Shown here: piece by piece, positions 51,056 through 60,218 of the stretch | Layout of the letters: each line of letters begins with the position of its first letter | Position numbering within the stretch: position 1 is the stretch's first letter | Source of the DNA: Sphingomonas sp. PsM26 | GTDB taxonomy: Bacteria; Pseudomonadota; Alphaproteobacteria; Sphingomonadales; Sphingomonadaceae | DNA length: 64,000 nucleotides | Reading direction: 5' to 3' | Assembly (NCBI GenBank): GCA_030433805.1 | Contig: JARUXA010000016.1 | Span: 62,001 to 126,000 of the forward strand | Position numbers and translations under genes: made by a program | Notes under the pieces: model-generated | What the model was told of the DNA's origin: nothing | Databases searched by the model: none | What the model saw: the letters and a program-made list of their open reading frames with translations, nothing else

Positions 51056-51895
51056 TTACGCTTCCCCCGTCGCCTTGGGCGTCGTGCGATCCGCGCCCCA
51101 TTCGGACCAGCTGCCGTCATAGACCGCCGCTTCCACCCCAAGAAGATGCGCGCCGAACGCCAGCGCCGAAGCGGTAATCCCCGACCCGCACGTCGTCACC
51201 AACGGCTTGGCCAGATCAATCCCCGCACCCTCGAACGCGCTGCGCAAGGCGTCGCCCGTCTTCCACGTGCCGTCTTCGTTGAAGATCTGCCCGACCGGCA
51301 GGTTCCGCGAGCCTGGAATATGCCCCGGATGCGTCGCCGGGCGCGGATCGGCTTCCTCGCCGGTGAAACGCGCAGACGAGCGTGCGTCGAGCACCTGTTC
51401 CGCGCCGCTGTCGACGTTGGTCTTCATCTGGTCGAGCGTGCGCACGCCCTTGTCGTCGGCCCAGACGGTGAAGTGGCGATGGCGAAGCTGTTCCTTGCCG
51501 CTGGCGGTCTCGCGACCCTCGGCCTGCCATTTGGCGAGACCACCATCGAGGATCGCGACGTCATGCGCGCCGAAGGTGCGGAGCATGAACCACGCGCGCG
51601 CCGCAGTATGGAAAGGCGAATTGTCGTAGAGCACGATCCGGCTGCCGTCGCCGAGCCCGAGCGACTGCATCCGGCTCGCGAACTTCTCGGGGGTGGGAAG
51701 CATCGAGGGGAGGTCGCTCGACGTGTCGGCGATCTCGCCCAGATCCATGAACACCGCGCCGGGGATATGCGCCGCATCATATTCGGCGGCGGCGTTGCGG
51801 TCGCCGAAGCCTGCGAAATAGGTCGCGTCGACGATCCTGAGGTCGTTCGCGCCGAGTTCGTTCGCGAGCCAATCGGTGGTCACCAGCGAGTCCAT
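51056..51895 (-). CDS. sseA: 3-mercaptopyruvate sulfurtransferase (two-domain rhodanese)
   Basis: This is a 279-residue protein with two rhodanese domains. The active site CGSGITAS (Cys236) in the second domain has the short loop of mercaptopyruvate sulfurtransferases rather than thiosulfate sulfurtransferases. The first domain lacks a catalytic Cys, as usual. It transfers sulfur from 3-mercaptopyruvate to thiophilic acceptors. With metC next door and the sulfite genes at the start, sulfur metabolism recurs in this window, but these genes are not one operon. Confidence 0.92.
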   Translation of the reverse strand: MDSLVTTDWLANELGANDLRIVDATYFAGFGDRNAAAEYDAAHIPGAVFMDLGEIADTSSDLPSMLPTPEKFASRMQSLGLGDGSRIVLYDNSPFHTAARAWFMLRTFGAHDVAILDGGLAKWQAEGRETASGKEQLRHRHFTVWADDKGVRTLDQMKTNVDSGAEQVLDARSSARFTGEEADPRPATHPGHIPGSRNLPVGQIFNEDGTWKTGDALRSAFEGAGIDLAKPLVTTCGSGITASALAFGAHLLGVEAAVYDGSWSEWGADRTTPKATGEA

Positions 51896-51926
51896 GTCCC
51901 GTCTCCTTTTACGCGTTTTGGCGAGC

Positions 51927-53480
51927 CTAATACGCCGTCGGGGCGGCGTCGAGACGGTCGAGAAAGGCTTTCGCAGAGTCGCGGATCTCGCTTTGGGTCG
52001 CTTCGTCCATCTTGGCCCAGGTGCGATAGGGCATCGCCATGCGCGGATTGCGCGCGAGCTTGTCCTCGTGGCGGACGACGAAATCCCAGTAGAGCGCGTT
52101 GAACGGGCAGGCGTCGGGCCCGGTCCGCTGGCGGACGTCGTAGCGGCAATGCCCGCAATAATCGGACATCTTGTTGATGTACGCGCCGCTCGCCGCATAG
52201 GGTTTGGACCCGAGCAGACCGCCGTCGGCGAACTGGCTCATACCGAGCGTGTTGGGCAATTCGACCCATTCGTAGGCATCGATATAGATTTCGAGATACC
52301 ACAAATGGACGAGGTGCGGATCCGCGCCGATCAGCAGCGCGAAGGTGCCCGTGACCATCAGCCGCTGGATGTGATGCGCGTGCGCGTTCTCGAGCGTCTG
52401 GCCGATCGATTCGGCGAGGCAGTGCATGTCGGTCTCGGCGGTCCAGTAGAAGGCGGGGAGCGCACGCGTCGCTTCGAGCGCGTTGCGGTGCGCGTAGTCG
52501 GGGCCTTCGCGCCAATAGATCCCGCGGACATATTCGCGCCAGCCGATGATCTGGCGGATGAAGCCTTCCGCCGCGTTGATCGGCACCTTGCCCGCGCGAA
52601 AGCGTTTCTCGACCGTGCGGCACAGCGCCAGCGGATCGAGCAGGCCCGCGTTGAGATAGGGCGAGAGCAGCGAGTGCCACAGGCTGGGCTCGCCGGTCAG
52701 CATCGCATCCTGATAATCGCCGAACCCGGCGAGCGCGTGATCGAGGAACTGCTTTTGCTGGCGTTCCGCATCGTGCGCGGTCACCGCCCAGGCGAAGCTG
52801 TCGAGGCTGCCGGGATGATCCGCGAACCGCTCCGCGACGAGCGCCATCACCGCCTGCGTGATCGCATCGGGCGCGAAGCGTAACGGACGCGGCATCAGCA
52901 GGTCGGCTTTTGCCGGCTTGCGATTGTCGTGGTCGAAATTCCACTGGCCGCCGACGGGGTCCTTGCCGTCCATCAGCAAACCGGTCTTGCGACGCATGTC
53001 GCGGTAGAAATACTCCATGCGCAACTGCTTGCGCTCCTCCGCCCAGGTGCCGAACTCGGCGTGGGTGGCGAGGAAGCGGTCATCGTCGCGGATCTCGACG
53101 GGAATGCCGAACAGCGTTTCCCATGCGTCGAGCATCGCGCGGACGCGCCATTCGCCCGCCTCGGTGACGACGATCCGCACAGGGTCATGCCGCCCGACCG
53201 CGCGCGCGACCTCGCCGGTGAAGCTGCCGGTCGAATCGGGATCGTCGAGCGTGATATAGTCCACGGTCCAGCCCTCTTCGCGGAGCAGAGCGGCATGGTG
53301 GCGCATTGCGGACAGGATGAAGGCGATCTTCTGCTTGTGGTGCCGGACGTAAGTGGTCTCGTCGGCTACCTCCATCAGCAACAGGCGTGACGTGGCGGGA
53401 TCGGCACCCTGCAGTGACGACAGGCCGAGCGACAGTTGGTCGCCCAGGATCGGGATCAGCGTCAGGTGCGGCGGTTCCAT
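51927..53480 (-). CDS. phrB: Iron-sulfur (6-4) photolyase / FeS-BCP cryptochrome
   Basis: This is a 517-residue protein of the FeS bacterial cryptochrome/photolyase family. The N-terminal alpha/beta domain starts LTLIPILGDQLS. The FAD domain holds the four [4Fe-4S] ligands expected of the family: Cys354, Cys442, Cys445 and Cys458 (YCGHC... and ACPF). His369-His370 in ENAHAHHIQRLMV are likely active-site residues for (6-4) repair. Characterised members repair (6-4) photoproducts with light. The start is the ATG before EPPHLTL. It is divergent from queF with only 29 bp between starts. Confidence 0.92.
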   Translation of the reverse strand: MEPPHLTLIPILGDQLSLGLSSLQGADPATSRLLLMEVADETTYVRHHKQKIAFILSAMRHHAALLREEGWTVDYITLDDPDSTGSFTGEVARAVGRHDPVRIVVTEAGEWRVRAMLDAWETLFGIPVEIRDDDRFLATHAEFGTWAEERKQLRMEYFYRDMRRKTGLLMDGKDPVGGQWNFDHDNRKPAKADLLMPRPLRFAPDAITQAVMALVAERFADHPGSLDSFAWAVTAHDAERQQKQFLDHALAGFGDYQDAMLTGEPSLWHSLLSPYLNAGLLDPLALCRTVEKRFRAGKVPINAAEGFIRQIIGWREYVRGIYWREGPDYAHRNALEATRALPAFYWTAETDMHCLAESIGQTLENAHAHHIQRLMVTGTFALLIGADPHLVHLWYLEIYIDAYEWVELPNTLGMSQFADGGLLGSKPYAASGAYINKMSDYCGHCRYDVRQRTGPDACPFNALYWDFVVRHEDKLARNPRMAMPYRTWAKMDEATQSEIRDSAKAFLDRLDAAPTAY

Positions 53481-53509
53481 TTCGGCGTGTGCTCCCCTAT
53501 CTCTGGCGC

Positions 53510-53956
53510 ATGACCCCATTACATCTTGGCCAGACGAGTGCGCTCCCCGCATCCCCAGAAGCGGCGGTGCTCGATTACGTTCCCAACCCGCGCGCAGGAT
53601 CGCTGTATCTGGTGCGGTTTGCGGTTCCCGAGTTCACCTCGCTGTGCCCGGTGACCGGCCAGCCCGATTTCGCGCATCTGGTGATCGACTATGCGCCGGG
53701 CGACACGATCGTTGAATCAAAATCGCTCAAATTGTTCCTAGGGGCTTTCCGCAATCATCAGGGATTTCACGAGGATTGCACGGTCGGCATCGGCCAGCGA
53801 TTGTTCGACGAGATGCAGCCGCGCTGGCTGCGAATCGGAGGCTATTGGTACCCGCGTGGTGGAATCCCGATCGACGTGTTCTGGCAGTCGGGACCGCCGC
53901 CCGAACACCTCTGGCTTCCGGCGCAGGACGTTCCGGGATATCGCGGGCGCGGCTGA
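53510..53956 (+). CDS. queF: NADPH-dependent 7-cyano-7-deazaguanine reductase QueF (type I)
   Basis: This is a 148-residue T-fold enzyme reducing preQ0 to preQ1 in queuosine synthesis. The nucleophile Cys46 and Asp53 lie in SLCPVTGQPDF, and the NADPH-related ESKSLKLFL motif follows. The size is that of the unimodular form. A frame extends upstream to 53387 through the divergent gene; the ATG at 53510 gives the family-typical length. Confidence 0.94.
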   Translation: MTPLHLGQTSALPASPEAAVLDYVPNPRAGSLYLVRFAVPEFTSLCPVTGQPDFAHLVIDYAPGDTIVESKSLKLFLGAFRNHQGFHEDCTVGIGQRLFDEMQPRWLRIGGYWYPRGGIPIDVFWQSGPPPEHLWLPAQDVPGYRGRG

Positions 53957-54109
53957 CATGCATCATCGCGTTCAGCTCACCGCAAGATTCCACAGGGCGG
54001 GCGCGAATCTTTTGTTGCGACGCAACATTTCTGCAACCATTTATTAACTTGGCCGTTCGTTTCGTGACAGCTGAGGGAAATTCTCTCTTTCACTCTTAGG
54101 ATTACGAAC

Positions 54110-56383
54110 ATGGTGCACTTGGCAGATGTCGTGACCCCGATCGATCACCTTGCACTGATCGGCAATTTCCTGCCTCGGAAATGCGGCCTTGCAACATATA
54201 CGACGGACACGTTCACCGCATTGAAGGGTCGGTTTCCCGACCTCGACATCGATATCTACGCGATGGACGATCATCCCGGTCGGTACGAATATCCGCCCGA
54301 AGTGACGCGCAGCATTCCCGACCAGGAGCGTGGCGCGTATCTCGATGCGGCGCGTGCAATCGAGGCGAGCGGTGCGCAGGCGATCTGGCTGCAGCATGAA
54401 TATGGCATCTTCGGCGGCGTCGCCGGCGAGCATATCCTCGCGCTGCTCGACCGCGTGTCGCTCCCGGTCATCGTCACCTTGCATACGATTCTCGAGAAGC
54501 CCGACGCGGATCAGCGCCGGGTCATGGAAGGTTTGCTGCAGCGTTGCTCGCGCGTCGTCGTGATGGCGGAACGTGGCCGCGAGATCCTCGAGCGCGTTTA
54601 TGGTGCCAGTGGCCGGTCGATCGTGATGATCCCGCACGGTGTGCCGGATCGCGATTTCGTCCAGCCCGATTCGCTCAAGCCGCGCTTTGGCTGGGAAGGC
54701 CGCAAGGTCGTGCTGACCTTCGGGTTGCTCGCGCCGGGCAAGGGCATCGAAGTGATGATCGAGGCACTGCCCAAGATCGTCGCGGCGCATCCCGAGACGC
54801 TGTATACGGTGCTGGGCGCGACCCATCCGAACCTCGTCGCCTATGAGGGCGAGAAGTATCGCGACGGCCTGAAGGCGCTCGCAGAGAAGCTCGGCGTGTC
54901 GGACAATATCCAGTTCATCGATGCCTTCCTCGAGCATGATGAGCTGATCGACTATCTGCAGGCGGCCGACATCTATGCGACGCCATATCTGAACCCGGCA
55001 CAGATCACGTCGGGTACGCTCAGTTACGCGGTCGGGGTCGGCAAGGCGGTCGTCTCAACGCCTTATGTCCATGCGACCGAAATCCTCGCTGACGGGCATG
55101 GTGTCATTGTCGACTTCAGCGATTCCGACGCCTTCGCGCGCGAAATCATTGCGCTGCTCGGTAACGATCGTGCCCGCACCGAATTGCAGGAGCGCGCCTA
55201 TGCTCGGGGTCGCACGATGATCTGGCCGCGTCTCGCCGAAGTCGCGATGCGCGAGATCTCGGCGATGGTTGCTGCAAAGCCACGTCGGTTACATGGCTCC
55301 AGCATGTCCTACACGCCGTTGACCCCGGATTTCGCGGCGGTCGAGCGGATGAGCGATTCGACCGGCATGCTCCAGCATTCGATCTATTCGGTGCCCGATC
55401 GTCGCCACGGCTATTGCATCGATGACAATGCGCGCGCGCTCATGCTCGTCAGCCACATGCCCGAGATGGACGAGGTCCAGCGCGACAAGTGGATGACGAT
55501 CTACGCATCGTTCGTCCAGTACGCGTGGAATCCCGACCTGCGGCGCTTCCGCAATTTCATGAACTTCGACCGGACCTGGTGCGAAGACACGGGGTCGGAA
55601 GATTCGAACGGTCGCGCCCTGTGGTCGCTCGGCGTCACTGCGCGCGATGCGCAGTCGTCCAAGCATCGCGACTGGGCGGTCCGCATGTTCGACATGACCG
55701 CGTCGATCACGATGGAGCTTGGCTCCCCGCGGGCGCATGGCTTTGCGATGCTCGGGGCGGCGGCGATGCTCGACGCGCATCCCGGCCATGCTTTGTCCAG
55801 GCAGATCCTTGCGCGTTATGGCGACGAGCTTTGCGCGCTGCTCGAAGTCGCGCGGCGGCCCGAGTGGGAATGGTTCGAGATCGTCCTCGCTTATGACAAT
55901 GCGCGTCTGCCCGAGGCGTTGATCCGCGCCGGGATCGCGCTCGGTCGGCCCGAGTTCGTCAAGTGCGGCCTGACCACGCTCGATTGGATCGTCGGCAAGC
56001 AGACCTCGCCTGAGGGCCGCTTCCGCGCGGTCGGCAGCGAGAGCTTCGGTCGCGTCTATGCCGAACCGCTCCAGTTCGACCAGCAGCCGCTCGAAGCACA
56101 GGCGACGATCGACGCCTGTCATGCAGCGTATCTCGCGTCGGACGATCTGCGCTGGGTAGAAGAAGCCGGGAAGGCGTATCGCTGGTATCTTGGTGGCAAC
56201 GATCTCGACTTGCCGCTGGCGACGTCGCAGGACGGCGGATGTTTTGACGGATTGATGCCGACCGGATTGAACCGAAATCAGGGGGCAGAGTCGATCTTGG
56301 CGCTACAAATGGCGAATTGCACGATTTCGGGGCTGGCAAAGCGTACGGAAAGCGTGGCAGGACCCCATAGCGCCGTCGCGTAG
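54110..56383 (+). CDS. GT4-type glycosyltransferase fused to a C-terminal alpha/alpha-barrel domain
   Basis: This is a 757-residue cytoplasmic protein. Residues 1-390 are a GT-B retaining glycosyltransferase: LIGNFLPRKCGLATYT at the acceptor side, then HGVPDRDF, and the nucleotide-sugar-binding end TPYLNPAQITSGTLSYAVGVGKAVVSTPY. Residues from about 400 (SYTPLTPDFAAVERMSDS) form a helical domain with GYCIDDNARALML and EDSNGRALWSLG, like six-hairpin glycosidases. It forms a unit with the GH130 gene 45 bp downstream. A mannosyltransferase using GDP-mannose is a plausible but unproved reading. Confidence 0.82.
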   Translation: MVHLADVVTPIDHLALIGNFLPRKCGLATYTTDTFTALKGRFPDLDIDIYAMDDHPGRYEYPPEVTRSIPDQERGAYLDAARAIEASGAQAIWLQHEYGIFGGVAGEHILALLDRVSLPVIVTLHTILEKPDADQRRVMEGLLQRCSRVVVMAERGREILERVYGASGRSIVMIPHGVPDRDFVQPDSLKPRFGWEGRKVVLTFGLLAPGKGIEVMIEALPKIVAAHPETLYTVLGATHPNLVAYEGEKYRDGLKALAEKLGVSDNIQFIDAFLEHDELIDYLQAADIYATPYLNPAQITSGTLSYAVGVGKAVVSTPYVHATEILADGHGVIVDFSDSDAFAREIIALLGNDRARTELQERAYARGRTMIWPRLAEVAMREISAMVAAKPRRLHGSSMSYTPLTPDFAAVERMSDSTGMLQHSIYSVPDRRHGYCIDDNARALMLVSHMPEMDEVQRDKWMTIYASFVQYAWNPDLRRFRNFMNFDRTWCEDTGSEDSNGRALWSLGVTARDAQSSKHRDWAVRMFDMTASITMELGSPRAHGFAMLGAAAMLDAHPGHALSRQILARYGDELCALLEVARRPEWEWFEIVLAYDNARLPEALIRAGIALGRPEFVKCGLTTLDWIVGKQTSPEGRFRAVGSESFGRVYAEPLQFDQQPLEAQATIDACHAAYLASDDLRWVEEAGKAYRWYLGGNDLDLPLATSQDGGCFDGLMPTGLNRNQGAESILALQMANCTISGLAKRTESVAGPHSAVA

Positions 56384-56428
56384 CCTCGCTCGCGACGCCG
56401 CCGAAGGCGTTGAACGAGGCTATTACGT

Positions 56429-57709
56429 GTGATTGAGCTCTTCCAGCATGCCCTGCGGTTGCACGCAGATCCATCGCGAGTGGTCGTCCGGCCATTCCAC
56501 CTTGCGTGGTCGCGCAACGGTGGAAGCCGGACGGAGCGGATCGTAGCGGCGGTCATGTCGCTCGACGCGGCCCAGACCCGCGCCGAGCTCGAACTGGTGC
56601 TCAAGGACTTCGAGGCGCGGCACTGGCAGACGCGTCGCGTGTTCATGACGCGCTACGACGAGATCGAGGATATGCTCGGAATCGACGGCAGCGAGATCGG
56701 CGATGAGAAGCGCCAGCTGATCGGCGCCTATTTCTGCCACGAATACAGTTATGCCGCCGCCGCGCTGATGAACCCCAGCGCGGTGCCGCATTTCGACCAG
56801 TCGGGGATGCCTGCGGGATCGCAGCGCATCCTGATGTCGCTGCGCGCCGTGGGCGAGGGGCACATCTCCTCGGTCGCGTTCCGCGAAGGCATCATCACCG
56901 ACGGCAATCAGCTGAAGCTCGCACCCGAGCCGCCGTTCGCGACCGCGACCGATGCGGTCGGGATCGACGAGGAAACGCTCCCCGAAGGCCCGATCACGGT
57001 GTTCCGCCATCGCGACTCCACGCTGTCGGGCACGGTGATCTTCCCGATTACCGCGGCGCAGTCGAAGGGGCTCGAGGACCTCCGCCTCGTCCACTTTACG
57101 CATGACGACGGCACGGTCGAATGGCTCGGCACCTACACCGCCTATAACGGCTCGGTGATCCAATCCGAACTGATGCGCACCCGTGACTTCCGCGCGTTCG
57201 ACCTGGTGCCGATGACCGGCCCGGCCGCGCGCAACAAGGGCATGGCGCTATTCCCGCGCAAGGTCGGCGGCAAGTATCTGATGATCGGCCGACAGGACGG
57301 CGAGAACCTGTTCCTGCTCAAGTCCGACACACTGACGCATTGGGACGAGGGGCAGAAGCTACTGACCCCTGCGTTCCCGTGGGAGCTTGTGCAGATCGGC
57401 AATTGCGGGCCGCCGATTGAGCTCGACGAGGGCTGGTTGCTGCTGACACACGGCGTGGGGGCGATGCGCAAGTACGCGATCGGTGCGGTGCTGTTGGACA
57501 AGGTCGATCCGTCGAAGGTGATCGGGCGGACGCGCGAGCCGATCCTCGCGGCGGCGAACCAGGACCGCGAGGGGTATGTCCCCAACGTGGTCTATACGTG
57601 CGGCGCGATCCGGCATGGGGATACGCTGTTCGTGCCGTATGGCGTGGCGGACAGCTCGGTGGCGTTTGCGTTTATTCCGATCGGGTCGTTGCTTGAGGCG
57701 ATGGCGTAA
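56429..57709 (+). CDS. GH130-like beta-mannoside phosphorylase/hydrolase
   Basis: This is a 426-residue five-bladed propeller protein of the GH130 type. The blocks SGTVIFPITAAQSKGLEDLRLV, FTHDDGTVEWLGTYTAYNG and MALFPRKVGGKYLMIGRQDGENL, together with NCGPPIELDEGWLLLTHGV, are typical. GH130 enzymes cleave beta-mannosides, usually with phosphate, and the fold also occurs in beta-1,2-mannan metabolism. Phosphate-binding residues cannot be confirmed by eye. It is coupled with the GT4 gene upstream, giving a make/break pair for one glycan. Confidence 0.82.
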   Translation: MIELFQHALRLHADPSRVVVRPFHLAWSRNGGSRTERIVAAVMSLDAAQTRAELELVLKDFEARHWQTRRVFMTRYDEIEDMLGIDGSEIGDEKRQLIGAYFCHEYSYAAAALMNPSAVPHFDQSGMPAGSQRILMSLRAVGEGHISSVAFREGIITDGNQLKLAPEPPFATATDAVGIDEETLPEGPITVFRHRDSTLSGTVIFPITAAQSKGLEDLRLVHFTHDDGTVEWLGTYTAYNGSVIQSELMRTRDFRAFDLVPMTGPAARNKGMALFPRKVGGKYLMIGRQDGENLFLLKSDTLTHWDEGQKLLTPAFPWELVQIGNCGPPIELDEGWLLLTHGVGAMRKYAIGAVLLDKVDPSKVIGRTREPILAAANQDREGYVPNVVYTCGAIRHGDTLFVPYGVADSSVAFAFIPIGSLLEAMA

Positions 57710-57754
57710 GGGTTTCCTCGGGGCGCCGGTGTGATCATTGTCGAGAGCGGACGG

Positions 57755-58132
57755 TCACGCCATCAAGGCTGATGGCCATCCCACTCGCACGAGCAAGCCG
57801 TCCGGGCCTGCAATACCGACTTCGTAAAGTCCCCATTCGCGATGCCGGAGGACACCGCCTGGCCGGATGACGAGATCGTCCACCCGCGCCGCTATCGCCG
57901 CAACGTCGGGTGTTCGAATGAAGACGCCGAAAGGATTGTGGGCTTCGGGAACCCGCCATTCCCCCTGGCCCGCCTGGGTCAAATGCAATTCGCAACTCCA
58001 ACCCGACATAATTACATAGTCGTCGCTGCCGCCGGCACGCTCAAACCCTAGTCGCTCCCAAAAAGGTATTGCGGCCATAAGGTCGTTACTCGGGATGATC
58101 GCGAATGCGCCCACAGCAGGCATCTCTGTCAA
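57755..58132 (-). CDS. VOC-superfamily protein (glyoxalase/bleomycin-resistance-like)
   Basis: This is a 125-residue protein with two paired beta-alpha-beta-beta-beta motifs. It starts PAVGAFAIIPSNDLMAAIPFWERLGF and ends with EVGIAGPDGLLVRVGW. The HL in CELHLTQAG and the Glu near the end are in the usual metal-ligand places. It looks most like bleomycin-binding proteins, but the fold covers many activities. It stands alone. Confidence 0.85.
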   Translation of the reverse strand: MTEMPAVGAFAIIPSNDLMAAIPFWERLGFERAGGSDDYVIMSGWSCELHLTQAGQGEWRVPEAHNPFGVFIRTPDVAAIAARVDDLVIRPGGVLRHREWGLYEVGIAGPDGLLVRVGWPSALMA

Positions 58133-58247
58133 TTTACGCCTCCCCCCGTTTCACCGCGAGGATGCCGTCGATCGACTATGTCCGCAAGAGGACGTTAGTT
58201 GAACGGTCGGTTCGAAAGATAGCTGTCGTCTGCTATGGTAGGCTTAA

Positions 58248-58460
58248 TCAATCAGCGCCCAGTCGGATCGGTCGCGGTTCATGCGAGAACGTTTCCTGTC
58301 GGCAGGCGACAGCCTCCATGCATTCGCGAAAGACAGCAATCGCATCACTCTTCTTGGCGACAGCGTCCGGGTCTTTCGCGGCGATGTGCTCAAACAGGGC
58401 AAAGGCGACGGCTGTGTCTCCAGCAGCAGCAGCTTGCAGGCGCATATCGGGATCGAGCAT
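58248..58460 (-). CDS. Small protein of unknown function
   Basis: This is a 70-residue frame starting MLDPDMRLQAAAAGD with an AAGG ribosome site 9 nt before the ATG; a longer frame goes to 58559. It is predicted to be mostly helical with one Cys pair (ECMEAVAC). No family is recognised. Coding potential is supported by the protein-like composition only. Confidence 0.45.
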   Translation of the reverse strand: MLDPDMRLQAAAAGDTAVAFALFEHIAAKDPDAVAKKSDAIAVFRECMEAVACRQETFSHEPRPIRLGAD

Positions 58461-58555
58461 GTCCAACCTTGTCGTTATGTGTGGCACACGGTGACTTCGC
58501 GCCGAGAAATGCGCAAGCTGATCGACACGATGCCCGAGCGGAAATACTGACGATT

Positions 58556-60067
58556 TCACGGCTCTCGTGGTTTTGGGGTGAGCGCTGTCCTGAGGAAATC
58601 GCCGGCCGTCGCGATGACCCGGGGAGAGCCCAAATTGGGGCCGAGGGTCTCATTCTCGGCTTGGGTCCCGGTCTTTGCGCCATCCTTGAACCAGTGGCTC
58701 TGGCCCTCGAAGATCATCACCTTCCCGCGCGGATTGTCGGCGAGCGCAAGACGCGCGGCCGCGGCATTGCCGGTCGGGGGGACGAGCGGATCGAGCGCGG
58801 CGAACAGCGATAATACCGGGATGTGAAGCGCGCGCATGTCGGACGCGATATGCATATCGAGGACCTGGGAGACCTCGACCGTATCGAGCGACGTCAGCGC
58901 ACCCTCTGCCTGTTCCGCCGTGAAGCCGGTTGCAACCAGACCCTGTCGTACCGCCACGCGCAGGGGTGCGAGCGTAGCAGCGTCTGCCTTGGCCTGCCGC
59001 GCTTCGAGCAGATGCAGGCTTGCCGCGACCAGCGGTGCCACCGTCTCTTCGGTTCGGCCTGCCGCGATCAACTGGTCGTGCATCGATCGGGTGAACAGTT
59101 GCGGTCCGTCACCCACCGGCCCGGCGAAGGACACGATCGCGGCGATGCGGGAATCCTGCGCGGCCACCATCGGCGCGATTGCACCGCCCTGGCTGTGGCC
59201 GACGATGGCGATTCGTGCGCCGTCGATATCGCTGCGCCCGCGCATCGCGCTGACCGCCGCCCGTGTGTCATTCGCCAGTTTTTCGATATCTTCCTCATAT
59301 GTGCCGGTCGATGCGCCGATGCCGCGCTTGTCATATTCGAGCGTCGCGATGCCGTCGGCGAGCAGCCGGTCCATGACGAGCGGAAAGCCGCCCCGACCAT
59401 TGCGACCGCTGCCCTGAACGCAAATGGCGAGCGGAAACGGGCCCTTGCCATGCCCGACGGGCGTCCTGAGCGTGCCCGCGAGCACCACGCCGGGTGCCGA
59501 CGCGATGCTGACCGTTTCCGCTACGCGATCCGGGTGGAAGTCTGCGAAGATCGTGTCAGCATGCGAGGCCTTGGCCGGGCCGTTGCTCAGCGCGACCGGA
59601 CCAAGCGAGACCGCTACCGCCGACTGGCCCAGCTGAACTGTGAGCGCCTGCGTTCCCGCTGCGACCGCGGCGTTGCTCATCCCCGTCCGCACGAAACGCT
59701 GCCATCGGGGCGTCAGGTGAACTTTGTCCTGAAGAAAGGGCGTATAGGGAGCCGTACGATCCTGCATGGTTACGGCCACATCGACGGGGGCCGTTGCCCT
59801 TGCCCAGAATACGGCGGTTACGCTGCCGCGCGCCGGAATGGCGTCGGTGATGATGGCGACCGCACCGCTGGTCCATGGCTCGGCGGGCTTGGCCAGCGGG
59901 GCGACGGTCACGCTGCCCGCCCCCGGCACGGCCTCGTCGCGCTGCATCGAGACAGGTGCGCCATAGACGATCCAGCTATCCGCGCCCGAAACCTGGGCAG
60001 GTTCCGCAACCGCCGGGACCGTCGCGAGTAAAAACGAGAGTACGGCAAGTCGCCCGAGATGTCTCAT
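58556..60067 (-). CDS. Secreted alpha/beta hydrolase with N-terminal beta-sandwich
   Basis: This is a 503-residue exported hydrolase (signal peptide ending PAVAEP). Residues about 25-165 look like a carbohydrate-binding or jelly-roll domain. The alpha/beta hydrolase core follows with oxyanion GSGRNGRGG, nucleophile Ser292 in GHSQGG, Asp in AALDPLVPP and His in EGQSHWF. Probably an esterase or peptidase of the S9-like dienelactone type; substrate unknown. The ATG at 60067 is chosen because the signal peptide begins there. Confidence 0.82.
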   Translation of the reverse strand: MRHLGRLAVLSFLLATVPAVAEPAQVSGADSWIVYGAPVSMQRDEAVPGAGSVTVAPLAKPAEPWTSGAVAIITDAIPARGSVTAVFWARATAPVDVAVTMQDRTAPYTPFLQDKVHLTPRWQRFVRTGMSNAAVAAGTQALTVQLGQSAVAVSLGPVALSNGPAKASHADTIFADFHPDRVAETVSIASAPGVVLAGTLRTPVGHGKGPFPLAICVQGSGRNGRGGFPLVMDRLLADGIATLEYDKRGIGASTGTYEEDIEKLANDTRAAVSAMRGRSDIDGARIAIVGHSQGGAIAPMVAAQDSRIAAIVSFAGPVGDGPQLFTRSMHDQLIAAGRTEETVAPLVAASLHLLEARQAKADAATLAPLRVAVRQGLVATGFTAEQAEGALTSLDTVEVSQVLDMHIASDMRALHIPVLSLFAALDPLVPPTGNAAAARLALADNPRGKVMIFEGQSHWFKDGAKTGTQAENETLGPNLGSPRVIATAGDFLRTALTPKPREP

Positions 60068-60218
60068 GATGGCCCCCTCTAGTATTCTCCCTGATTTCGA
60101 CATGCTGCCATCTGGATCGTCGGGCGTCCAGATGGTGTCCGCTCTTACGGGATGACGATGCCAAGCGACACTTGCGGCCGGACTTCAGGGACCGTGAACG
60201 GTCTGGTAGCAGGAACCG

